From Methanosarcinales archaeon (GTDB lineage Archaea > Halobacteriota > Methanosarcinia > Methanosarcinales > Methanocomedenaceae), in contig JAGLRT010000138.1 in the NCBI GenBank assembly GCA_023136155.1, positions 1 through 8,734 on the forward strand: a stretch of DNA of 8,734 nt. Reading direction: 5' to 3'. The notes under the pieces are model-generated. The model saw nothing but the letters and a program-made list of their open reading frames with translations. It ran no database searches and was not told where the DNA came from. Positions within the stretch are counted from its first letter, which is position 1. The number at the start of each line of letters is the position of its first letter. This document shows, piece after piece, positions 1 to 5,399 of the stretch. The position numbers were made by a program, and so were the translations under genes.

Positions 1-1149
1 CATTCTGTAAAGGTTTGCAGGCCCAATGTAATATCTGCATATCCCATCACACCACAAACACATATCGTGGAAGACCTGTCCCAGTTCATGGCTGACGGTG
101 AGATTCCAAATTGTGAATATATTAATGTAGAGAGTGAGTTCTCTGCTATTTCTACCCTGGTGGGTGCCAGTGCCGTAGGCGCCAGGACTTATTCTTCCAC
201 CACATCCCAGGGACTGGAACTGATGCACGAGGTACTGTTCAATGCTTCAGGTATGCGGTTGCCGATTGTCATGACGACTGTAAACCGTGCAGTAAGTGCT
301 CCCATCAATATCTGGAATGATCATCAGGACAGCATCTCCCAGCGCGATACCGGCTGGATACAGTTATATGCAGAAGACATCCAGGAAATCGGAGATATGA
401 CCGCACAGGCATTCAAAGTGGCAGAGGATAAGGATGTTATGTTGCCAGCTATGGTCTGTATGGATGGTTTCATTTTATCCCACGTATATGAACCTGTGAT
501 ATTGCTTGAGCAGGATCTGACAGATGAGTTTCTGCCTACTTATAAGCCAGAGCATGTGCTTGATCCCCACAACCCTAAGACCTTTGGTGCGTTCGCTGAC
601 CCATCCACTTATACTGAATTCAGGTACTTGCAACAAAAAGGGATGGATGCGGCATTGGATAAAATTCAGAAAGCTGCTGACGATTTCAACAAGATATTCG
701 GCCGCTACTATGGCGGGCTTATTGAGAATTATGAAACAGAGGATGCCGAGATTTTGCTCTTTGCCATGGGTTCCATTGTCGGTACAATCAAAGACGTAAT
801 AGACCATGCCCGCAGCGAAGGTGTCAAGGTCGGACTGGTCAAGGTTCGGGCATTCAGGCCCTTCCCTGTAGATGCCATCCGCAAGGTTGTGAATGATGCC
901 GCTGTTATCGTGACGCTTGACAAGAACATCTCAATTGGGCTTAATGAAGGCGCATTGTTTACAGAAGTGAAATCATGCCTGTACAATACAGATATTAATA
1001 CACCTGTCATCGGTTTCATGCTGGGACACGGCGGCCGTGACATCCCAAAGAAAAACATCAGGAAGATAATTGACAAAGCCAAACAGGTGATTCGCTCGGG
1101 CGTTAAGGTTGAGAGTGAATATGCCGATTTGCGAGGTGAACTCTTATGA
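1..1149 (+). CDS. porA: Pyruvate:ferredoxin oxidoreductase (pyruvate synthase), alpha subunit, 5' end missing
   Basis: This is the alpha subunit of archaeal pyruvate synthase, which makes pyruvate from acetyl-CoA, CO2 and reduced ferredoxin in the cytoplasm, and can run in reverse. The reading frame is open from base 1, so the gene starts outside the window. The GTG at 67 is an internal valine, because the family's N-terminal substrate-site motif YPITPQT lies upstream of it at nt 40-60. The motif DHQDSISQRDTGW at nt 319-357 is typical of pyruvate-type enzymes. The C-terminal part (from about nt 750, LLFAMGS..., then VKVRAFRPFP) matches domain II of the family. The visible 382 residues lack probably 10-25 N-terminal residues compared with usual lengths near 400. 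The stop overlaps the porB start by ATGA. In methanogens the gamma and delta subunits usually precede this gene, so they are expected just upstream. A 2-oxoisovalerate enzyme is the main alternative and less likely. Confidence 0.93.
   Translation, partial: HSVKVCRPNVISAYPITPQTHIVEDLSQFMADGEIPNCEYINVESEFSAISTLVGASAVGARTYSSTTSQGLELMHEVLFNASGMRLPIVMTTVNRAVSAPINIWNDHQDSISQRDTGWIQLYAEDIQEIGDMTAQAFKVAEDKDVMLPAMVCMDGFILSHVYEPVILLEQDLTDEFLPTYKPEHVLDPHNPKTFGAFADPSTYTEFRYLQQKGMDAALDKIQKAADDFNKIFGRYYGGLIENYETEDAEILLFAMGSIVGTIKDVIDHARSEGVKVGLVKVRAFRPFPVDAIRKVVNDAAVIVTLDKNISIGLNEGALFTEVKSCLYNTDINTPVIGFMLGHGGRDIPKKNIRKIIDKAKQVIRSGVKVESEYADLRGELL
1133..1139 (+). promoter_or_regulatory. Ribosome binding site of porB inside the porA end
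   Basis: GAGGTGA lies 6 nt before the porB ATG and is an excellent complement to the archaeal 16S rRNA 3' end. It sits within the last codons of porA, so porB has its own initiation signal despite the 4-nt overlap. This supports translational coupling and equal subunit supply. Confidence 0.8.
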
Positions 1150-2018
1150 GCAGACTTGCACCCGGACACAGGGGATGCGCAGGATGTTGTGATGCCATTG
1201 CAGCTAATTTTGTGCTGGAAGCAATAGGTGACGATGCTATAGTGATAAATCCCACAGGCTGTCTGGAAGTAATGACCACACCATATCCAGAATCAGCATG
1301 GGAGGTGCCCTGGATACATTCTTTATTCGAGAATACCGCAGCAGTGGCTTCTGGTATTGAGGCAGCCCTGCGGGCACTGGGACGTAAAGGTAATACCAAA
1401 GTCGTGGCCATTGGCGGTGACGGCGCTACAGTGGATATCGGTATGCAGGCAATATCAGGCGCTTTCGAGCGCGGTGACGATATCACCTATGTGTGTATCG
1501 ATAATGAGGCTTACATGAACACGGGTGTCCAGCGCAGTGGAGCTACTCCATTTAATGCATCAACCAGCACCACCCCGGCTGGCAGTCAGAGTTTCGGCAA
1601 TCCCAGGCCCAAAAAGAACATGCCCGCCATTATGGCAGCACATGGTTCGCCCTATGTAGCTACTACATCCATTTCCTATCCAAAGGACATGATGCGCAAG
1701 GTCAAAAAGGCCGTTAACATTGAAGGCCCCACTTACATTCATACCCATGCACCCTGCACCACTGGCTGGAGGTTTGATACTTCAAAGACAGTAGAGATTG
1801 GGAGACTGGCAGTTGAAACTGCTCTATGGCCCATGTACGAGCAGGAAAATGGCGAGATAACCAAGGTCAGAAAAGTGAAAAAGCCAAAACCTGTAGAAGA
1901 ATACCTGAAAGCACAGGGTCGGTTCAAGCACCTGTTCACCATGGAAGGCGGGGATGATGCGATAGCAAAGATACAGGCCATAGCTGAATGGAACATCAAG
2001 CATTATGGTCTGGAATAG
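1146..2018 (+). CDS. porB: Pyruvate:ferredoxin oxidoreductase (pyruvate synthase), beta subunit
   Basis: This 290-residue beta subunit binds thiamine diphosphate and an iron-sulfur cluster, and acts with the alpha subunit encoded just upstream. Cysteines C11 and C14 (GCAGC), C39 (TGCLEV) and C204 (APCTTGW) have the order and spacing of the four ligands of the cluster nearest TPP in pyruvate:ferredoxin oxidoreductases. The TPP/magnesium signature is GGDGATVDIG at residues 90-99, with CIDNEAYMNTG at 117-127. Length is normal for the family. The start is fixed by GAGGTGA 6 nt upstream and by the ATGA overlap with porA. An extra cysteine, C15, follows C14 directly; its role is unknown. The C-terminal 60 residues are lysine-rich (around 240-250) and match the usual tail of archaeal PorB. 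The gene ends the operon, since the next gene is on the opposite strand. Confidence 0.95.
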   Translation: MSRLAPGHRGCAGCCDAIAANFVLEAIGDDAIVINPTGCLEVMTTPYPESAWEVPWIHSLFENTAAVASGIEAALRALGRKGNTKVVAIGGDGATVDIGMQAISGAFERGDDITYVCIDNEAYMNTGVQRSGATPFNASTSTTPAGSQSFGNPRPKKNMPAIMAAHGSPYVATTSISYPKDMMRKVKKAVNIEGPTYIHTHAPCTTGWRFDTSKTVEIGRLAVETALWPMYEQENGEITKVRKVKKPKPVEEYLKAQGRFKHLFTMEGGDDAIAKIQAIAEWNIKHYGLE

Positions 2019-2055
2019 CGAAATAGAGACCTGATCAATCAGAATAAAATAATGA

Positions 2056-2114
2056 AGGCAAAAGTCGGGTTATGAACGGGATATGAGGGGATAAACTCTA
2101 CTCGACTTTTGCCT
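2056..2114. terminator. Long stem-loop in the convergent porB / marker 8 gap, probable terminator
   Basis: AGGCAAAAGTCG (2056-2067) and CGACTTTTGCCT (2103-2114) are perfect inverted repeats. With one G-T wobble the stem reaches 15 pairs (2056-2070 with 2100-2114) around a 29-nt loop. T-rich sequence follows on the + strand at 2146-2158 (cttttctttttc), as expected for archaeal U-tract termination of the por operon. An A/T hairpin (TTTTAT-GTT-ATAAAA, 2166-2180) follows and could help termination from either side. The loop contains a degenerate 11-nt G-rich repeat, which a plain terminator does not need. An RNA processing site or small RNA is therefore an alternative. Confidence 0.5.
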
Positions 2115-2205
2115 AATTAACATTAATCTACATTATAGTTTATTAACTTTTCTTTTTCACCATATTTTTATGTTATAAAATGTATAAATATCTCTTCAAA
2201 TCTTG

Positions 2206-3075
2206 TTAAATGAGTGGTCTTGGTTGTTTGTCCTCTGGCAATACTGGTAGTTTCATAGTATTGATAAGCACCGGGTCAGTAACCTCTTTTGCCCTCTCCA
2301 GTAGCATCTCCTTGCCTCGTTGGGTGATGGCGAAAATGGGTATTGCAGTGCCGAACTGTGCCAGAACATGCCCTTTTATGTGTTCCCTGATAGAACCTGA
2401 ACTGCAACCTGTGGTTATATCCACCAGGCCGATCAACTCTTTCACTTCCACTTGACCCATACCGGTAACATGAACGCCAAAGGTGACAATCTCAACACCA
2501 TGTTCTTTCTCAAGCTGGCGCATTTTCCTGACATCTGATGCACATACCACTGAGACCCCTATGCGCTTATGCCCCATGTCGATGGCCTTCTCCACGCCTG
2601 CAACCTGGTCCAGGGCAGCTGTTTTAGGGTTAAGTACGGTCCCACCTGCTTTTTCTATACGGCTAATTAGTCCTGGAATAGGTGTGGTCTCAACCAGTCC
2701 GGATATCCTGCTGCCTATGCCCTGGGTCAGGGAGGGACTGCTTGTGATAACAGTACCCGCACCTTCACAGGCAGTTACACAGGCATCCAGCAATCCCCTG
2801 TGTAGTGCGGTCATGAATGTCTCACTGGCCCCAAAACCTACGAAAATCTCCATTTCGATCTCCCGCAGGGCAGTGAACATACCGAAATCCTTTATGCGGA
2901 ATTCGATGTTGCCCTTCACGGATTCGGAAGTAAATTGGGTGATGTTCCTGACCTTGGCAAAGATGGGACAATAGTCGGTCCGGGGCAGGCCAACTTCCAC
3001 GACTTTGCCGTCCTCAACTACAACCCTGGTCTTGCCCAGGGCTTCCATTACATGTCTGTCTTTTCTGGGGGGCAT
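2206..3075 (-). CDS. Putative methanogenesis marker protein 8 (DUF2099 family)
   Basis: The 289-residue product closely resembles the family called methanogenesis marker protein 8, which is found in methanogens and related methane oxidisers; its biochemical role is not established. Recognisable conserved blocks are HVMEALGKTRVVVEDGKVVE near the N-terminus, NIEFRIKDFGM (56-66), ACEGAGTVI (102-110), GSRISGLVETTPIP (121-134), VHVTG (201-205) and GCSSGSIREH (223-232). Cysteines C36, C99, C103, C178 and C224 are candidates for metal or cluster binding, but that is inference. No signal peptide or membrane segment is visible, so it is probably cytoplasmic. The start at 3075 is preferred because AGGAAG lies 7 nt upstream; the internal ATG at residue 10 has no such site. 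It lies 46 nt after the cation transporter on the same strand and has its own TATA box in between, so it may be transcribed both alone and by read-through. Confidence 0.85.
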   Translation of the reverse strand: MPPRKDRHVMEALGKTRVVVEDGKVVEVGLPRTDYCPIFAKVRNITQFTSESVKGNIEFRIKDFGMFTALREIEMEIFVGFGASETFMTALHRGLLDACVTACEGAGTVITSSPSLTQGIGSRISGLVETTPIPGLISRIEKAGGTVLNPKTAALDQVAGVEKAIDMGHKRIGVSVVCASDVRKMRQLEKEHGVEIVTFGVHVTGMGQVEVKELIGLVDITTGCSSGSIREHIKGHVLAQFGTAIPIFAITQRGKEMLLERAKEVTDPVLINTMKLPVLPEDKQPRPLI

Positions 3076-3133
3076 AATTCAACTTCCTAAATATTATTAA
3101 TGTTTAACGTCCTATATATTATTAATGTTCAAC
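3076..3133 (-). repeat. 25-bp tandem repeat, 2.3 copies, at the transporter / marker 8 junction
   Basis: On the minus strand, unit 1 (3133-3109) and unit 2 (3108-3084) agree at about 22-23 of 25 positions, sharing the core AACATTAATAATAT then TAGGA. A third partial unit (3083-3076, GTTGAATT) follows directly. Unit 1 contains the transporter stop codon and the TATA box; unit 2 and the start of unit 3 contain the ribosome binding site of the next gene. It looks like a local duplication of the 3' end of the transporter gene. Confidence 0.8.
3083..3121 (-). promoter_or_regulatory. Candidate promoter and ribosome binding site of the marker 8 gene
   Basis: Read on the minus strand, TAATATATAGG (3121-3111) is a good archaeal TATA box and AGGAAG (3088-3083) is a Shine-Dalgarno site 7 nt before the ATG. 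A start site about 25 nt after the box would fall near 3090, giving a leader of about 15 nt that just includes the ribosome binding site. The TATA box partly overlaps the stop codon of the upstream transporter gene. Geometry is convincing; there is no direct proof of activity. Confidence 0.5.
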
Positions 3134-4024
3134 TCCATGAATCAGTTGTCTACCACATTCAATGCTCTCGAACTGAAATGTGGTCTGGGTTATGGTAAAC
3201 TTCTCTTTCAGCATCTTGTTGATGGCATATGTTAAATCGGCAGTTTCACATACCTGCATATCGCCCACCAGGACATGAGCGCTTATGGCATGTACATTGG
3301 AACATACGCTCCAAAGGTGTACATCATGAATATCCTCTATGCCTTCAATAGAATTCACTGCTCCAACCAGTTCATTGATATCAATGTGCTTTGGCGCGGA
3401 TTCCATAAGGATGTGAAGCGAATCGGTTATGAGCCTGACAGACCCGAACAGTATGACTGCCACAATTACAAAACTCAGCACCGGGTCGGCAATTGAACTA
3501 CCAGTGAACAGGATGATAAGGGCACCTACAATGACAGCTACACTGCTTAGGGTATCGCCCAGAGCATGCAGGTAGGCTCCCCTGACATTCAGGTCATGGT
3601 GCCCGTGAAGCCGTGTGGTCACCCACAGGTTGACCAGCAGACCAATGGCAGCTACTACCAGCATCTCGGTTCCCCGAACCTCGGGTGGTTCGAGCAGCCG
3701 GAAATATGCCTCCCTGGCAATGAACACCGAGATGATAATTAATGTTAATCCGTTGATGAGTGCTGAAAATATCTCGAGCCTGTGGTAACCGAAGGTCGCA
3801 TTGTGGTTGGATGGCCTCTTTGCAACCTTGATGGCGGCATAGGTCAGGACCAGTGCGAACACGTCCATGAACATATGGGCGGCGTCACTGAGCAAGGCAA
3901 GACTGTTGGCGTATAGCCCGCCTGCAACCTCCAGGATGAAGATGGAAAAGGTGGCATAGATGGCATACCTTAAATTTCTCTCAGTCATATTTGAGCCGTG
4001 TTTTTGGTTGACATGCCCGCTCAT
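3122..4024 (-). CDS. Cation diffusion facilitator (CzcD/ZnT-like, probably zinc efflux)
   Basis: A 300-residue inner-membrane transporter that should export divalent metal, probably Zn2+, in exchange for protons. About six hydrophobic segments are visible (roughly 20-36, 42-64, 83-104, 119-136, 150-173, 180-200), followed by a soluble C-terminal domain (about 208-300) of the type that dimerises and senses metal. Metal-site residues in segment 2 are H50 and D54 (SDAAHMFMD), and in segment 5 H153 and D157 (YLHALGD). This His/Asp-His/Asp set is typical of zinc-selective members. A short His-rich stretch, LHGHHD (139-144), lies in the cytoplasmic loop, and the N-terminus has scattered histidines. 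The start is uncertain: ATG at 4024 has only GGAT close by, and ATG at 3988 (MTERNLRY) is possible given the TATA position. It is divergent from the methanopterin gene and precedes the marker 8 gene. Confidence 0.93.
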   Translation of the reverse strand: MSGHVNQKHGSNMTERNLRYAIYATFSIFILEVAGGLYANSLALLSDAAHMFMDVFALVLTYAAIKVAKRPSNHNATFGYHRLEIFSALINGLTLIIISVFIAREAYFRLLEPPEVRGTEMLVVAAIGLLVNLWVTTRLHGHHDLNVRGAYLHALGDTLSSVAVIVGALIILFTGSSIADPVLSFVIVAVILFGSVRLITDSLHILMESAPKHIDINELVGAVNSIEGIEDIHDVHLWSVCSNVHAISAHVLVGDMQVCETADLTYAINKMLKEKFTITQTTFQFESIECGRQLIHGVEH

Positions 4025-4030
4025 AATCCA

Positions 4031-4037
4031 ATATATA
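4031..4037 (-). promoter_or_regulatory. Candidate TATA box of the cation transporter gene
   Basis: TATATAT at 4031-4037 is the best TATA-like element upstream of the transporter on the minus strand. It is only about 10 nt from the ATG at 4024, so a start about 25 nt downstream would fall inside the called reading frame and favour initiation at the ATG at 3988. A weaker element (TATTAATT, about 4052-4059) would suit the longer form. Confidence 0.35.
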
Positions 4038-4040
4038 ATG

Positions 4041-4066
4041 ATACTCGGTAATTAATACTCGGTAAT
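4041..4066. repeat. 12-bp direct repeat, possible operator between divergent genes
   Basis: ATACTCGGTAAT occurs at 4041-4052 and again at 4055-4066, identical and separated by TA, giving a 14-bp period. It adjoins the transporter TATA box on its upstream side and lies 15 nt before the TATA box of the methanopterin gene. That position suits a regulator binding site, for example a metal-responsive one, but no regulator is encoded nearby and the function is inferred from position only. Confidence 0.55.
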
Positions 4067-4081
4067 ACCCATTTCCTAAGT

Positions 4082-4088
4082 TTTATAT
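4082..4088 (+). promoter_or_regulatory. Candidate TATA box of the methanopterin biosynthesis gene
   Basis: TTTATAT at 4082-4088 lies 26-29 nt before the GTG at 4111 and ATG at 4114. The expected transcription start falls at the start codon or within a few bases of it, and no Shine-Dalgarno sequence is present. Both facts point to a leaderless mRNA. Confidence 0.5.
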
Positions 4089-4113
4089 CGAAAAAGCGCG
4101 GTATTTCATAGTG

Positions 4114-5064
4114 ATGATACAGATAAACACCCCATCCCGGTTACATTTTACTCTTATCGACCTGAATGCGTCATTGGGAAGAGTGGATGGCGGTGTGGGG
4201 TTGACGCTGGACGACCCGTCTATGAGGTTGTCGGCCAGGGAGACCAACGATGGCGTGTTCGTAACCGGCAGCGGTGACCTTAAGCGTATTAAATCCGCAG
4301 CCGAACTCTTGATTCCGAAAGGCGAGGGTATCCATATAAAAGTAGAACAACCATATCCGGCCCATGTCGGGTTGGGTAGCGGGACACAGAGTGCACTGGC
4401 TGCGGGCTGGGCTGTCAACCTTACGTTCGGGCTGGGCCTGAGCGTGCGTGATGTGGCCGCTAAGGTCGGCAGGGGTGGTACATCCGGTATAGGTGTAGAG
4501 GCTTTCGAGCACGGCGGATTCATTGTGGATGGCGGACATCGTTTTGTTGATAAGGGTGCATTTTCTCCTTCTGCTGCCAGTAAGGTGCCGCCAGGGCCTG
4601 TGCTGTTTCGGCATGATTTTCCAGACTGGCCCCTGGTTGTGGCCATACCTGACCTGAAAGGGGCTTCATCCCAGCGCGAGATTGATATTTTTAAGCAATT
4701 TTGCCCTATACCACTTGGTGAAGTGCAGGCAGTGTCCCATATAATATTGATGAATATGCTGCCTTCCATTATCGAAGCTGACATGCAGGGTTTTGGGGAT
4801 GCAATAAATCGCATCCAGGAAGTTGGGTTCAAGGAACGGGAGGTGGGCCTGCAGTCTGATGAGGTCAGGCGCTGTATGGATATTATGAAAGAGCAGGGTG
4901 CATATGGAGCAGGCATGAGTTCGTTCGGGCCGGCAGTTTATGCTGTGGCTGAGGAGCCTGGGGAAATGAAGAAAGCTGTGGCTGAATTTCTGGATTCAAG
5001 TATCGGGGGGCAGGTTTTTGTTACCGGGGCAAGGAATACAGGAGCAGAGATAACTATTGAATAG
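4114..5064 (+). CDS. mptG: Beta-ribofuranosylaminobenzene/hydroxybenzene 5'-phosphate synthase (methanopterin biosynthesis)
   Basis: This cytoplasmic enzyme of the GHMP-kinase fold condenses PRPP with 4-hydroxybenzoate or 4-aminobenzoate, releasing CO2 and diphosphate. It is the first committed step towards the arene-ribose part of methanopterin, the C1 carrier of methane metabolism. With the ATG at 4114 as residue 1, the family N-terminus TPSRLHFTLIDLN (6-18) and GRVDGGVGL (22-30) are present. The glycine-rich phosphate loop is GLGSGTQ (86-92), RGGTSGIG lies at 120-127, and the C-terminal GHMP-type motif is AYGAGMSSFGP (263-273). The 316-residue length is normal. A GTG at 4111 would add one residue; the family usually begins Met-Ile, so I prefer the ATG. 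There is no ribosome binding site, and the TATA spacing suggests leaderless translation. It is transcribed away from the metal transporter, with no co-directional partner immediately downstream. Confidence 0.9.
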   Translation: MIQINTPSRLHFTLIDLNASLGRVDGGVGLTLDDPSMRLSARETNDGVFVTGSGDLKRIKSAAELLIPKGEGIHIKVEQPYPAHVGLGSGTQSALAAGWAVNLTFGLGLSVRDVAAKVGRGGTSGIGVEAFEHGGFIVDGGHRFVDKGAFSPSAASKVPPGPVLFRHDFPDWPLVVAIPDLKGASSQREIDIFKQFCPIPLGEVQAVSHIILMNMLPSIIEADMQGFGDAINRIQEVGFKEREVGLQSDEVRRCMDIMKEQGAYGAGMSSFGPAVYAVAEEPGEMKKAVAEFLDSSIGGQVFVTGARNTGAEITIE

Positions 5065-5154
5065 GATGGGAGATACTCCATGCTATCCATGGGACAATAA
5101 GTCCTATGCGTTCCATTTGTCGATTATGATATATGTTGTCCTTTTTGGTCACTA

Positions 5155-5184
5155 CTTCGGACTCCGCTTCGCTAAAGTCCGAGG
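5155..5184. repeat. Palindromic stem-loop, 9-bp stem
   Basis: TCGGACT (5157-5163) pairs perfectly with AGTCCGA (5176-5182). A G-T and a C-G pair extend the stem outwards, around the 12-nt loop ccgcttcgctaa. It lies about 90 nt after the stop of the methanopterin gene and could act as its terminator, with T-rich sequence at about 5208-5228, or be a dispersed palindromic repeat. Confidence 0.45.
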
Positions 5185-5338
5185 CATCAACGGGGTGCAT
5201 GAGTGTTTCAATTTCATATTAGTTGTTTTGGCCATTGTCTATAGGGAGAGGGGCACGAACAGGCATATGAGTGATTGTTCTTCTGTACTTCTTTTGTTGT
5301 GGATATTAGGTCGACTCGCAGAAGAAAATGTGGCGAAG

Positions 5339-5392
5339 CCCAAGCCCGTACTTCGGCGCTGCGTTTAGCCTTTGTTGTATGAAGTGCTTGGG
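5339..5392 (-). terminator. Bulged stem-loop directly after the dehydrogenase gene
   Basis: CCCAAGC (5339-5345) pairs with GCTTGGG (5386-5392). Inside it, ACTTC (5350-5354) pairs with GAAGT (5381-5385), leaving a one-sided 4-nt bulge and a 26-nt loop. On the minus strand the structure begins 7 nt after the dehydrogenase stop codon and is followed by ATTTTCTTC, so termination of that gene is the simplest reading. Its outer arm overlaps the left inverted repeat, and a bulged hairpin of this kind could also be a recombination site. Confidence 0.4.
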
Positions 5393-5393
5393 A
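5374..5393 (+). repeat. Left arm of 20-bp inverted repeat flanking the dehydrogenase gene
   Basis: GTTGTATGAAGTGCTTGGGA on the + strand matches the minus-strand sequence of 6465-6484 at 19 of 20 positions. The arm points inward and ends 6 nt from the dehydrogenase stop codon. Confidence 0.75.
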
Positions 5394-5399
5394 AGTGCA

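Larger units (their letters stand above)
5065..5399. other. Stretch without a convincing gene, rich in small hairpins
   Basis: No recognisable gene lies between the methanopterin gene and the dehydrogenase gene. A + frame open from a TTG at 5057 to 5368 and a minus frame at 5200-5054 (48 codons, beginning MHPVDASDF) both lack a ribosome binding site and recognisable domains. The + frame contains three hydrophobic patches, but it runs through both hairpins. The stretch contains a 9-bp stem-loop (5155-5184), a bulged stem-loop (5339-5392) and the left arm of the inverted repeat. It may be the edge of an inserted segment or a dispersed intergenic element. Confidence 0.5.

Noticed and set aside
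67..1149. porA as a complete gene starting at GTG 67
   Set aside because: The frame stays open to base 1 and encodes the conserved YPITPQT motif before this GTG, so the gene is truncated by the window edge.
729..1486. Two long minus frames opposite porA and porB
   Set aside because: Antisense shadows with low-complexity Ser/Pro/Thr composition; the por genes on the + strand are unambiguous.
2032..2043. Small palindrome CTGATCAATCAG just after porB
   Set aside because: Only five pairs around two bases; likely chance in A/T-rich sequence and overshadowed by the larger stem-loop next to it.
2067..2090. G-quadruplex in the stem-loop after porB
   Set aside because: Only three runs of three or more G are present, so a canonical four-run quadruplex is not supported.
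2483..2974. 163-codon + frame inside the marker 8 gene
   Set aside because: Antisense shadow of a conserved gene, no ribosome binding site and no recognisable motif.
4083..4916. 277-codon minus frame opposite the methanopterin gene
   Set aside because: Proline/serine-rich antisense shadow of a clear family member; no domain of its own.
5054..5200. 48-codon minus frame beginning MHPVDASDF
   Set aside because: No ribosome binding site, overlaps the end of the methanopterin gene, and half of it is encoded by the palindrome; not supported as a gene.
5057..5368. 103-codon + frame after the methanopterin gene
   Set aside because: TTG start inside the previous gene, no ribosome binding site, no recognisable domain, and it reads through two palindromes; probably chance.
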